The notes below the pieces were generated by a model, which made no database searches, was not told the DNA's origin, and saw only the letters and a list, made by a program, of their open reading frames with translations. 17,642 bases of DNA from Lachnospiraceae bacterium UBA3845 (GTDB taxonomy: Bacteria > Bacillota > Clostridia > Lachnospirales > Lachnospiraceae): contig DGHP01000124.1 in NCBI GenBank assembly GCA_002392705.1, positions 1 through 17,642 of the forward strand. Direction: 5' to 3'. This document shows positions 1 to 7,156 of the stretch, piece after piece (the first letter of the stretch is position 1; each line of letters opens with the position of its first letter). The translations under genes were made by a program, and so were the position numbers.

Positions 1-1254
1 GATCGGAAGCTTCTGGGAGGTATCGCAGGCAATTCTCTGCGGCGTATCAGGCATAAAGGGATTCGGGATACGGATGTTCACGACCGTATCGATGAACTCC
101 TTCGGCACCAGGATGCCGGGATCGATAACAACCGGAAGGCCTTCTCTGTAGCCTGCGCCCATGATCAGATCCCTCAGTTCGCTGTCCTTCATCTCATCGC
201 TCAGCTTGGTATAGCCCAGCAGGCATCCGTAGATCGCAAGGGAGGTATGAAGCGGGTTCAGGCAGGTGCAGACCTTCATCTTCTCCACCTTGTCCACGGT
301 CTCTCTCTCGGTAAAGATCACGCCGACCCTGTCAAGCGGCGGGCGGCCGTTCGGGAAAGCGTCCTCGATGACCAGATACTCGGTCTCCTCCGCATTGACG
401 AAGGGAGCGACATAGGTCTTCTTTGTGGTAATAACCGGCGCGAGTTCCTCGATTCCGTCTTCCGCCAGCATCTTCTCGACGGAGGCATCCGGTCTGGGTG
501 TGATCTTGTCGATCATGGACCAGGGGAAGGATACTTTGCTCTTATCATTCACATACGCTTCAAATCCTGCCTCCGCAAGGCCCGCCTTCTCCCATGCCGC
601 GGCGAAGGCATGCATGGCGTCGTACAGCTTGTCCCCGTTGTGGGAGCAGTTGTCCGTGCTGACCATGGCAATCGGCTTCTGACCGGATACAAAACGCTCA
701 TAGAGCAGAGCGGCGACTTTTCCGATATAGCTCTTTGGCTTCGCCGGGCCTTCCTTCAGGTCGCTGGTGACGTCCGGCAGCTGTTCGCCTCTGCCGTTGA
801 CCAGGCTGTAACCCTTCTCCGTGATGGTAAATGTAGCCATCTGGAGGCTGTCAGAAGCGAAGATCTCTTTCATACGGCCGAATTCCGCTTCATTTTCCGA
901 ATCCAGGACCAGTGACTCCGCTACACTGCCGATGATCGTCTTCTCCATGCTGCCGTCCGACTTCAGCATGACAAAGATGCCGAGGTCATCATGCGGACGG
1001 TACATTTTCTCGATAATCTCATAATCATAGCCCTCAACGACCACCAGGCCGCGGTCCATGATCCCGTCATCCAGAAGCCTCTGCATCAGGTTGGCATGAA
1101 AGGCGCGGAAAATATTGCCGGCTCCGAAATGGACCCAGAAAGGGTTCTCCTTTGTCTTCGCAATCATCTGCTCCCGGTCAAACTGCGGAAGCCTGTAGCC
1201 CTTCTGAAGAAATTCGTCCCTGCTCTCAACTAAACCCTGATTATTAACCTTCAT
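1..1254 (-). CDS. uxuB: Mannitol dehydrogenase family oxidoreductase, probably D-mannonate oxidoreductase (fructuronate reductase), 3' end cut by window
   Basis: Reads as 418 codons without a stop from ATG at 1254 to the left edge, so the C-terminus is missing (family members are usually about 480-540 residues). The family reversibly reduces D-fructuronate to D-mannonate with NAD(H) in the cytoplasm. Visible signs are the N-terminal nucleotide-binding stretch VHFGAGNIFRAF (residues 41-52), the catalytic-type block CLNPLH (Asn333, His336, with Lys327 just before), and the family block PFMPDTPQRIACDTSQK near the window edge. The start lies only 6 bases after the uxuA stop, so the two are translationally close and surely co-transcribed. 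GGAG and GAGG motifs 11-17 bases upstream, inside the end of uxuA, are the likely ribosome site. Other mannitol-dehydrogenase-family substrates (mannitol, tagaturonate) cannot be excluded by sequence, but the uxuA neighbour favours fructuronate. Confidence 0.88.
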   Translation of the reverse strand, partial: MKVNNQGLVESRDEFLQKGYRLPQFDREQMIAKTKENPFWVHFGAGNIFRAFHANLMQRLLDDGIMDRGLVVVEGYDYEIIEKMYRPHDDLGIFVMLKSDGSMEKTIIGSVAESLVLDSENEAEFGRMKEIFASDSLQMATFTITEKGYSLVNGRGEQLPDVTSDLKEGPAKPKSYIGKVAALLYERFVSGQKPIAMVSTDNCSHNGDKLYDAMHAFAAAWEKAGLAEAGFEAYVNDKSKVSFPWSMIDKITPRPDASVEKMLAEDGIEELAPVITTKKTYVAPFVNAEETEYLVIEDAFPNGRPPLDRVGVIFTERETVDKVEKMKVCTCLNPLHTSLAIYGCLLGYTKLSDEMKDSELRDLIMGAGYREGLPVVIDPGILVPKEFIDTVVNIRIPNPFMPDTPQRIACDTSQKLPI

Positions 1255-1260
1255 CGCTTC

Positions 1261-2394
1261 TCATCCTCTCCTGTGACTTTTGTCGATCGCTTCCCAGAGA
1301 CCGTTCAGATAAGTGGCTCCGAGCGCCCTGTCATACAGACCGTAGCCCGGCATTGCCTTTTCGCCCCAGATCGCGCGGCCGTGATCCGGGCGGATCGGTC
1401 CGTCAAAATGAGTCTCATACAGGGCTCTCATAATCTCATACATGTCAAAGGTTCCGTCCGAAGACAGGTGCGCCGCTTCTTCGAAATCTCTCTCTCCGTA
1501 AGGAATCTCGATTCCGGACCAGCTGGTGACCGCCTTTCCTTCCGCGCTCTTGAAGGAGTTGAACTGCAGATTGCGGACGTGGGCGAAATGAATCCTTCCC
1601 TCAAGAGAACGGATCATCTCCGGCAGATTGTTCTCCGGGTTGGTGCCGTAGGAACCCGCGCAGAAGGTCACGCCGTTGTGTACGTCGTCAACCATCTTCA
1701 TCATGCGGTTGATGTTCTTCTGGCTGATGATGATGCGGGGAAGTCCGAATACGGACCAGGCCGGATCATCCGGATGGATGCCCATCCTGATGTCGTACTT
1801 GTTGCAGACCGGCATGATCGCCTCGAGGAAATACTGAAGATTCTCAAACAGCTTGTCCTCATCGATTCCGCTGTAAAGATCAAAAAGCTCCTTTACATGC
1901 GCCATGCGCTCCGGCTCCCAGCCGGGCATGACCGTTCCGTTCATATCTCCGGCGATCGTTTCGAACATGCTCTCCGGATTGATCGCGTCCACTGCAGACT
2001 GTCTGTAGGCCATGCAGGTGGAGCCGTCCGCCTTCACCCTTGCAAGCTCGGTTCTGGTCCAGTCGAAGACCGGCATGAAGTTGTAGCATACCATGTGGAT
2101 GTCTTCTTTTCCCAGATTTTCCAGTGTTTTGATATAAGTATCGATGTCCCTGTCTCTGTCGGGGGTCGCCGCCTTGATGGCATCGCTGACATTGACGCTC
2201 TCAATGCCGGAAAGACGAAGTCCGGAAGCCTCCACTTCGCTCTTCAGCTCATGGATCCGTTCCTGGCTCCAGAGCTCTCCGGGCTGCGTGTCATACAGAG
2301 TCGAAATAACTCCCGTCACACCGGGAATCTGACGAATCTGCTCAAGCGTAACCGTATCAAACTTTGATCCGTACCACCTTAATGTCATTTCCAT
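1261..2394 (-). CDS. uxuA: Mannonate dehydratase UxuA
   Basis: Encodes 377 residues, full length for the family. UxuA dehydrates D-mannonate to 2-keto-3-deoxy-D-gluconate, the committed step of glucuronate breakdown, using a divalent metal in a TIM-barrel (xylose-isomerase-like) fold in the cytoplasm. Family blocks are all present: an N-terminal LRWYG, HPDDP around His207, CAGSYG at Cys245, HVRN at His272 and RPDHGR around Asp337/His338. His207, Cys245 and His272 match the expected metal ligands. ATG at 2394 is preferred over the Met two codons later because AAAGGAGA lies 11 bases upstream. It is followed by uxuB after 6 bases. A near-consensus promoter lies about 140 bases upstream, with a palindrome over the start of the transcript, so this two-gene unit may be separately regulated, probably by the adjacent GntR protein. 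Confidence 0.95.
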   Translation of the reverse strand: MEMTLRWYGSKFDTVTLEQIRQIPGVTGVISTLYDTQPGELWSQERIHELKSEVEASGLRLSGIESVNVSDAIKAATPDRDRDIDTYIKTLENLGKEDIHMVCYNFMPVFDWTRTELARVKADGSTCMAYRQSAVDAINPESMFETIAGDMNGTVMPGWEPERMAHVKELFDLYSGIDEDKLFENLQYFLEAIMPVCNKYDIRMGIHPDDPAWSVFGLPRIIISQKNINRMMKMVDDVHNGVTFCAGSYGTNPENNLPEMIRSLEGRIHFAHVRNLQFNSFKSAEGKAVTSWSGIEIPYGERDFEEAAHLSSDGTFDMYEIMRALYETHFDGPIRPDHGRAIWGEKAMPGYGLYDRALGATYLNGLWEAIDKSHRRG

Positions 2395-2514
2395 AACGCA
2401 TCTGTCTCCTTTACCTGGAACCTGTTATCTGACTGCCCCTGCAAAAGCGGAAATACTTCCGAAAAACCGGCCCTGCCCCATCCGCAGGGAGAATGGGAAC
2501 TGCCTTTAAAATAC

Positions 2515-2524
2515 TAATATATTA
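2515..2524. promoter_or_regulatory. Possible operator: perfect palindrome just downstream of uxuA promoter
   Basis: TAATATATTA is a perfect 10-base palindrome at roughly +6 to +15 relative to the predicted start site. A short AT-rich palindrome at this place is a plausible roadblock site for the GntR/FCD regulator encoded immediately upstream. AT-rich palindromes also arise by chance, and no second copy was found at the binding-protein promoter. Confidence 0.3.
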
Positions 2525-2536
2525 CTCCGTAACCTT

Positions 2537-2565
2537 ACTGTAACGTACCTCCTCTCTCTTGTCAA
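2537..2565 (-). promoter_or_regulatory. Sigma-A promoter for uxuA-uxuB
   Basis: On the minus strand TTGACA (2560-2565) and TACAGT (2537-2542) are separated by exactly 17 bases. A transcript would start near 2530 and carry a leader of about 135 bases before uxuA. Position and quality make it the likely main uxuAB promoter; no transcription data are available. Confidence 0.75.
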
Positions 2566-2700
2566 TAGCCTGGCCAAAAAAAAGCTTGATAATAAAAAAA
2601 CATTATTGAAAATGACGAAGGGCGGGAGGCAGATTTGTTCCGGCTGTCTGCTGATTTGACAAATCGTTTCCCTGCCGCTCCGCTTTTCCCTTCTCCCACG

Positions 2701-3426
2701 TCAGCTGACCGACAGTTCGCCGGCAGACCTGCTGCCTTCCTCCAGAGGAACGAAGTACTCCGGATATTTTTTGATCAGCCCTTTCACATTCGTGAGATAA
2801 CGCCCCAGATGGTTCTCGATCTCGTATCCCGCGCGCGCACGGTCACCGGCCCGCACGGCATCCAGGATCGCCCTGTGGTCGGCAATCGTATTCTGGGAAT
2901 GTTCCAGATCCGCCGCCTCCAGGTTTCTTACCCGGTCATAGTGAATCGAGACTGCATGCACGACCCGGTAAAGCATCTCATTGCGGCTGATGCAGAACAG
3001 CTGATGATGGAATTCGTTATCCTTCTGAATCAGTTCCGGAAGCATCCCGCGCTGACAGTAAAATTCCTGGAGCGCCAGATTTTCCTCCAGTTTTGTAAGA
3101 TCTTCAGCGGTGACGTAATCACAGCAGTCCATGGCGACTTCCTTCTCCAGCGTCATTCTCAGAAGCCTGGCCTGCCGCACAAGATCCATATCAATCAGTG
3201 AAACACGCATGCCCCGCTGCGGATAGATATCGATAATCTCCGATTCACTCTTCAGCTTCATAATCGCTTCCCGGACCGGTGTCCGGCTGAGACCAAGCTG
3301 CCTGGAGATCTCCATATCGCTGATGGTCTCCCCCGGCTTTTTCTCGAAATTAACGATACTGTCCCGGATGATTCTGTAGGCGTAATCCTTTGCTGTCTCC
3401 CTGTAGTTTCTCTGTATTGAACTCAT
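2701..3426 (-). CDS. GntR family transcriptional regulator with FCD domain
   Basis: From the ATG at 3426 it encodes 241 residues. A winged-helix GntR domain lies at about 10-80, with the helix-turn-helix ISDMEISRQLGLSRTPVREA at 35-54. A helical FCD ligand-binding domain follows at about 85-220. The FCD metal/ligand residues are present: Asp136-x3-His140, His184 and His206. This subfamily (FadR/UxuR/ExuR/LldR relatives) usually senses organic or sugar acids, which suits a neighbour of uxuAB and an importer. The reading frame can be extended to a TTG at 3444, but no ribosome site precedes it, whereas TGGAGAAGG sits directly before the ATG at 3426. That gap is unusually short, so the start is not certain. 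It is probably the last gene of the importer unit and a repressor of it and of uxuAB; this role is inferred from context. Confidence 0.9.
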   Translation of the reverse strand: MSSIQRNYRETAKDYAYRIIRDSIVNFEKKPGETISDMEISRQLGLSRTPVREAIMKLKSESEIIDIYPQRGMRVSLIDMDLVRQARLLRMTLEKEVAMDCCDYVTAEDLTKLEENLALQEFYCQRGMLPELIQKDNEFHHQLFCISRNEMLYRVVHAVSIHYDRVRNLEAADLEHSQNTIADHRAILDAVRAGDRARAGYEIENHLGRYLTNVKGLIKKYPEYFVPLEEGSRSAGELSVS

Positions 3427-3498
3427 CCTTCTCCATTTTCCCAAGTCTTTGCCCCGGCGGGAGCTGCTCTTCCCGGGCCGGGTGCGGCAATCCCGCGT

Positions 3499-3828
3499 TT
3501 ACGCGTTTTCGTGGGCTTCGTTCTTCATCTCCCAGTGAAGCAGAAGCGTCATCGCCGCACGCAGTACAACGATCGCGCCGAGCGTAATCAGCGCACCTTT
3601 TTCGTGGGCGATTACTGTCCGCAGGACCTCAGCGCCCATAAAAAAGGCAAGGGTCAGGGACACGCCCTGGGACAGCTGCAGCTGGACCTTCGGATCCTTC
3701 CGGAACAGTCCCAGAACGGCTTTCAGCGCATTGATAATCAGAATACAGACGCCGACGATCTCCAGCGCAAGTGAGGAGTATAAGATAATGACCTGGAACG
3801 CATGTTCCACTTTTTCGTAAAATCCCAT
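3499..3828 (-). CDS. DUF1622 family small membrane protein
   Basis: Encodes 109 residues with three hydrophobic segments: about 12-40, 55-68 and 78-97. The pattern of a first long helix ending in a basic turn (LGLFRKDPKVQLQLSQG), then FFMGAEVLRTVI and a last hydrophobic helix, matches the DUF1622 family of unknown function. It lies 46 bases after the permease stop and 72 bases before the regulator start, with GGAAGGAAG as ribosome site, so it is probably in the importer transcript. Nothing in the sequence tells its role. It could be a passenger gene or an accessory membrane factor for the transporter. The C-terminus is short, polar and presumably cytoplasmic or exposed. Confidence 0.8.
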   Translation of the reverse strand: MGFYEKVEHAFQVIILYSSLALEIVGVCILIINALKAVLGLFRKDPKVQLQLSQGVSLTLAFFMGAEVLRTVIAHEKGALITLGAIVVLRAAMTLLLHWEMKNEAHENA

Positions 3829-3874
3829 CTTTCTTCCTTCCGTCAGAATATACCTGAGCTGTCAACAGAAACCG

Positions 3875-4738
3875 TCAGCTCTTTACACCGCCGGACGTCA
3901 GCCCGGACACAAGGTTCTTTTCAATACAGATAAAGAGGATCACAACAGGTACCGTGGCAAATACGGAAGCCGCGAACAGGTAATTCCACTCTATCATATT
4001 GTAGCCGTTGAAAAGGTTGATCCCGACCGTGATCGGCTTCAGCCTGTCATCGGATATCATCACAAAGGCGATGGTATATTCATTCCAGGCGTTGATAAAA
4101 ACGAATATCAGCGTTGTGACGATACCCGGAGCCGCCATCGGCAGAAGCACCCTGGTTACAGACTGAATCGTCGAGCAGCCGTCTATCGTGGCCGCCTGCT
4201 CCATCTCCGGGGAAATCGACCGGAAGGTGCCCTGCAGCAGCCAGATGGCAAAGGCCTGGTTGAATGCCGAGTCGATCAGGATCAGTCCCAGGTCGCTGTT
4301 ATTCAGGCCGAAGGTCAGGAGCACTCTCTGAATCCCGACCAGCAGAACAACCGGGGAAAACATCTGGGACAGGATGACGATGGCCATAAAGACCTTCCGC
4401 CCCCTGAACCGCATGCGGGCCAGGGCATAGGCTGCCGGAATCCCGCACACAATCGCGATGGCTGTCGCTCCGAAGGAGATGAAGACCGAGTTCAGGAGAT
4501 AGCGCACCACGCTGCGGTCGCTGAAGAGCACGTAAGCATAATTGGCCCAGATCCATTTTTCAGGAAAGACATTTCCCGACATGATATCCGCCGTATTTCT
4601 TGCACCATAAGTGAACATGACGAAATAGGGATACAGGATCACGGCACACATCAGGATCACAAACAGATAAAGAGCTATACGTGCCGCCGGGCGGTTCCCC
4701 GGTTTGCGGACGGCTTTCCGCTTATTATCCTGCTTCAT
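3875..4738 (-). CDS. Carbohydrate ABC transporter permease, MalG type
   Basis: Encodes 287 residues, a typical length for the second permease of a CUT1 sugar importer. A basic N-terminus is followed by a first membrane helix at about 20-43 and further hydrophobic segments to a total of about six. The EAA loop that docks the ATPase is clear at about 179-205 (EMEQAATIDGCSTIQSVTRV, then LP and a Gly-Ile). It overlaps the end of the first permease gene by the four bases ATGA, and a GGAGGAGG site lies inside that gene's end, so translation is coupled. No ATP-binding subunit is encoded in the window; CUT1 systems in Firmicutes commonly share one MsmX/MsmK-type ATPase encoded elsewhere. The substrate cannot be read from the permease alone. 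Confidence 0.94.
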   Translation of the reverse strand: MKQDNKRKAVRKPGNRPAARIALYLFVILMCAVILYPYFVMFTYGARNTADIMSGNVFPEKWIWANYAYVLFSDRSVVRYLLNSVFISFGATAIAIVCGIPAAYALARMRFRGRKVFMAIVILSQMFSPVVLLVGIQRVLLTFGLNNSDLGLILIDSAFNQAFAIWLLQGTFRSISPEMEQAATIDGCSTIQSVTRVLLPMAAPGIVTTLIFVFINAWNEYTIAFVMISDDRLKPITVGINLFNGYNMIEWNYLFAASVFATVPVVILFICIEKNLVSGLTSGGVKS

Positions 4739-5637
4739 GATTCATCGCCTCCTCCCGAAAAAATGGCCAGATAGGCCGCGGACGCCAGGCAGAGAATCAG
4801 GAAGCTGATCACTGAGACCGCGGCAGCCTGCCCGTTCTCTCCGTTGATAAACGCGAGCTTATAGAGGTAGGTGACAAGAGTATCCGTCCTGCTGGCGGGA
4901 TCTCCTTTCGTCATCGCCCAGATGATCGGGAAAGAGTTGAAAACATAGATGATGTTCAGCACAGTGGAAACTGTCAGGCTTGGCCGGATCAGAGGCAGGG
5001 TGATATAGAAGGTCTGCTGCCAGAATCCCCCTCCGTCGATGGCTGCCGCCTCATAATAGCCGCTGTCGATCGACTGCAGGCCGGACAATACGCAGAAGGC
5101 AACAAAAGGAACCGTCACAAATATGCCGACCCAGATCTCCCAGGCAAACCATGCCTCCGGCGACGATGTGAAGTTTACGGCGCTTTTCGTCAGGCCCAGC
5201 TTCATCAGGAGCGCGTTCAGGGCGCCGTGATCCGTATTGATGACAAACTTCCAGACAGAAGCCTGAATGATCAGGGAGGTTGCCCAGGGAAATACGACGA
5301 TTGCGCGGGCGATCTTCCTCCCCCTGAATTCACTGTTCAGCACCATGCCGATAATGATGCCCAGTACTGTGGAGATCAGGACGACAAGAACCGTCCAGAC
5401 AAGGGTATTCCTCAGGACAAGGGAGAACTTCGCGGAGTGAAGCACTTTGCTGAAATTCTCCGCGCCGATGAAGCCCTTGATTTTTCCCGCTTTACTGAAC
5501 TTCTGAAAGGACCGGTAAAAAACCGTCAGGATGGGCAGAAGCACCATCACTGTCATCAGTGTGAAGCTTGGCAGAAGCCAGACATAGGGCGTCAGCGCTT
5601 TTCTCCAGGATTTTGCGTTTTTTTTCTTTTTCTGCAT
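4735..5637 (-). CDS. Carbohydrate ABC transporter permease, MalF type
   Basis: Encodes 300 residues: a lysine-rich N-terminus, a first helix at about 18-41, then five more predicted membrane helices. The EAA loop is at about 194-218 (YYEAAAIDGGGFWQQTFYIT, then LPLIRPS). It forms the heterodimeric channel with the MalG-type protein that follows, with which it shares an ATGA stop-start overlap. A GGGAG ribosome site is 8 bases before the ATG. A perfect 11-base-pair hairpin stands just upstream of that site, between this gene and the binding-protein gene, and may lower permease expression relative to the binding protein. Family assignment is firm; the transported sugar is unknown, with a uronate-containing oligosaccharide or sugar acid inferred from uxuAB downstream. 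Confidence 0.94.
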   Translation of the reverse strand: MQKKKKNAKSWRKALTPYVWLLPSFTLMTVMVLLPILTVFYRSFQKFSKAGKIKGFIGAENFSKVLHSAKFSLVLRNTLVWTVLVVLISTVLGIIIGMVLNSEFRGRKIARAIVVFPWATSLIIQASVWKFVINTDHGALNALLMKLGLTKSAVNFTSSPEAWFAWEIWVGIFVTVPFVAFCVLSGLQSIDSGYYEAAAIDGGGFWQQTFYITLPLIRPSLTVSTVLNIIYVFNSFPIIWAMTKGDPASRTDTLVTYLYKLAFINGENGQAAAVSVISFLILCLASAAYLAIFSGGGDES

Positions 5638-5650
5638 CAGCCCGTCTCCC

Positions 5651-5682
5651 GAAAAGCAGCTGCAGCCCGACGGGCTGCAGCT
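5651..5682 (-). terminator. Intercistronic hairpin between binding-protein and permease genes (attenuating terminator or stabiliser)
   Basis: AGCTGCAGCCC (5658-5668) pairs perfectly with GGGCTGCAGCT (5672-5682) around a 3-base loop. On the minus strand the stem is followed by GCTTTTC, a run of only four T. The hairpin is very stable but the T tract is weak, so partial read-through or protection of the upstream messenger's 3' end are both plausible. It ends before the ribosome site of the permease gene and should not mask it. Confidence 0.75.
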
Positions 5683-5737
5683 TTGGCTGCCGGATCAGAT
5701 CTGCGCGGTACAGAACCGGCGCGGTAAAATTATGAAC

Positions 5738-6964
5738 TTACCCTGCCACATCTTCCTGCAGCGCATCCAGAAGGGTCTTCACATCTTCGCCGAGCAGGGC
5801 CTGCTGCTCCACGTCGATGGATCCCTGCTTGACATCGATCCACTCGGTCTTCGCAGTCGGATAGAACTGGCAGGTTCCGAGAATGTCGATCCAGTTCGCA
5901 TAGCTCTCATCCATGGCAGCGATCGCTTCCGCTCCTGTGGACGTAGCCGGGAGGAAGTCCTCCATCTTGACCCAGGCCGCATAGCGCTCATCATCGAAGA
6001 AATAATCGAAGAAGGTGGTGATGGCCGCAAGTTCCTCATCGCTGTAGTCATTGTCAAAGCACATGAAACGGTCCATAACGCCCATGGCGATGGAATCGCC
6101 GGTGTTGCTCGGAATGGAGGCAATACCGTAATTGATCTCATATCCGCCGTCGGACAGATAGGTCGGAATTCCGTTCGGGCCGATCATCATGGCAAGCTTG
6201 CCCTGGCCGAACAGATCCTGCAGGTCATAACGGGTCTGGTTGGCCGGATCGCTGTTGGTGTAGCCGTCATTATAAAGGCTCATCTCGAACTCGATCGCTT
6301 CCACGTTCGCGTCGCTGTTGAGGGCCCAGTCGCCGTTCTCATCGACAAATCCGCCGCCGTTGTTCCAGGTATAGTAGGCAAATGCCGCCTGGCCTTCATC
6401 GGTTGTCATGTCGATGCCCCAGGGATAGACGTCATCGCCGTAGAAATCCTTCAGGGCCTTGCATGCTTCTTTCAGCTCATCCCAGGTTGCCGGAACTTCC
6501 ACGCCTGCTTCCTCCAGCAGGTCCTTATTGTAGAACATGGTGCGGACAGACGCCAGATCGGGCACTGCCCATACCGTCCCGTCGATCTCGCTCTGGCCGA
6601 GGAAGGCCTCATAATACTTCGCATAAGTCTCTTCAGATACATAATCCTTCGCCGGAAGCAGCAGATCATCCGCGTAATAGTCCGCGAAAGTGTCAATATT
6701 CAGTACGTCCGGAGCCTGGTCGTTCTGCAGCAGGGTATTCACTTTGGTGTAAATATCATTCCAGGAAACAACTTCCACTACCAGATCAATATCCGGATTA
6801 TCCGCTTCAAAGTCTTTTTCAAAATCAGCCCACCAGGCAGCCGTGTTGTTTCCGTACTGTGCGGCAATCACAGATACGCTGGTCTTCTCGGAAGCCTGCG
6901 TCTGCATGGTCATGCAGCCGAACGCGGCTGCGAGCGTAAGAGCAAGTGCGAACTGTTTCTTCAT
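5738..6964 (-). CDS. ABC transporter extracellular sugar-binding protein (SBP family 1)
   Basis: Encodes 408 residues. The N-terminus has the form of an export signal: Lys-Lys, then a hydrophobic run, then AAAFGC with Cys17, which could be a lipid-attached cysteine though the box is not classic. Cleavage after TQA near residue 24 is the alternative. The mature part has the layout of UgpB/MalE-like CUT1 binding proteins, with GQGKLAMMIGPNG-type sequence in the middle, a VRTMFYNKDLLEEAGVEVPATW block typical of the family, and many aromatics for sugar stacking. It is the first gene of the importer unit, with a GGAGG site 7 bases before the ATG and a near-consensus promoter about 85 bases upstream. 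It captures the sugar outside the membrane and delivers it to the two permeases. Specificity cannot be read from sequence. Confidence 0.93.
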   Translation of the reverse strand: MKKQFALALTLAAAFGCMTMQTQASEKTSVSVIAAQYGNNTAAWWADFEKDFEADNPDIDLVVEVVSWNDIYTKVNTLLQNDQAPDVLNIDTFADYYADDLLLPAKDYVSEETYAKYYEAFLGQSEIDGTVWAVPDLASVRTMFYNKDLLEEAGVEVPATWDELKEACKALKDFYGDDVYPWGIDMTTDEGQAAFAYYTWNNGGGFVDENGDWALNSDANVEAIEFEMSLYNDGYTNSDPANQTRYDLQDLFGQGKLAMMIGPNGIPTYLSDGGYEINYGIASIPSNTGDSIAMGVMDRFMCFDNDYSDEELAAITTFFDYFFDDERYAAWVKMEDFLPATSTGAEAIAAMDESYANWIDILGTCQFYPTAKTEWIDVKQGSIDVEQQALLGEDVKTLLDALQEDVAG

Positions 6965-7050
6965 CTCTTCTCCTCCTTTTCTGCGAAAAACCTGACTTCA
7001 TCAACATTTTCCCTTAAAAATCTCCGGGAAAGATGCCTGCAATTGTCTTA

Positions 7051-7079
7051 ATTGTACAACCTGGAGGGGAATCCGTCAA
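7051..7079 (-). promoter_or_regulatory. Sigma-A promoter for the importer operon
   Basis: Minus-strand TTGACG (7074-7079) and TACAAT (7051-7056) are separated by 17 bases. Transcription would start near 7044, about 80 bases before the binding-protein ATG. The -10 box overlaps the palindrome TTGTACAA (7052-7059). Confidence 0.75.
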
Positions 7080-7080
7080 T

Positions 7081-7090
7081 TGTTTAAACA
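7081..7090. promoter_or_regulatory. Possible operator: perfect palindrome upstream of importer promoter
   Basis: TGTTTAAACA is a perfect 10-base palindrome that begins 2 bases upstream of the -35 box. The place suits an activator or repressor site. It does not resemble the palindrome at uxuA, so it need not bind the same regulator. Confidence 0.3.
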
Positions 7091-7118
7091 GGGCACAGCA
7101 GCCCGGCGGATGCCGCGG

Positions 7119-7156
7119 GCGCACAGATGCCGCATCTTCGATCCTTCTGCCGCAGG
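7119..7156 (-). repeat. Interspersed intergenic repeat, copy in the kinase-importer gap
   Basis: 38 bases directly downstream of the kinase stop match 16715-16752 at 31 of 38 positions, without gaps. The shared core is ATGCCGCATCTT on the plus strand, flanked by GCGCAC and TTCTG. On the minus strand both copies can fold GCGgCA-N4-TGCGC. The similarity is between unrelated intergenic sites, which suggests a dispersed element. Confidence 0.6.

Larger units (their letters stand above)
2395..2700. other. Intergenic region between gntR-type gene and uxuA
   Basis: No gene is visible in these 306 bases. They hold the uxuA promoter and palindrome described separately. There is also an interrupted palindrome GATTTGACAAATC at 2653-2665, and an AT-rich inverted repeat (ATAAT at 2589-2593 with ATTAT at 2602-2606) just upstream of the promoter. 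On the minus strand that repeat is interleaved with a seven-T run, so it could act as a weak terminator for the regulator gene or as an UP-type promoter element. None of these has strong support. Confidence 0.5.

Noticed and set aside
1273..2367. 364-codon plus-strand open frame opposite uxuA
   Set aside because: Antisense shadow of uxuA, which shows all mannonate dehydratase motifs; no protein family features on this strand.
5732..7051. 439-codon plus-strand open frame opposite the binding-protein gene
   Set aside because: Antisense shadow; the minus-strand frame has a signal sequence, family blocks, ribosome site and promoter.
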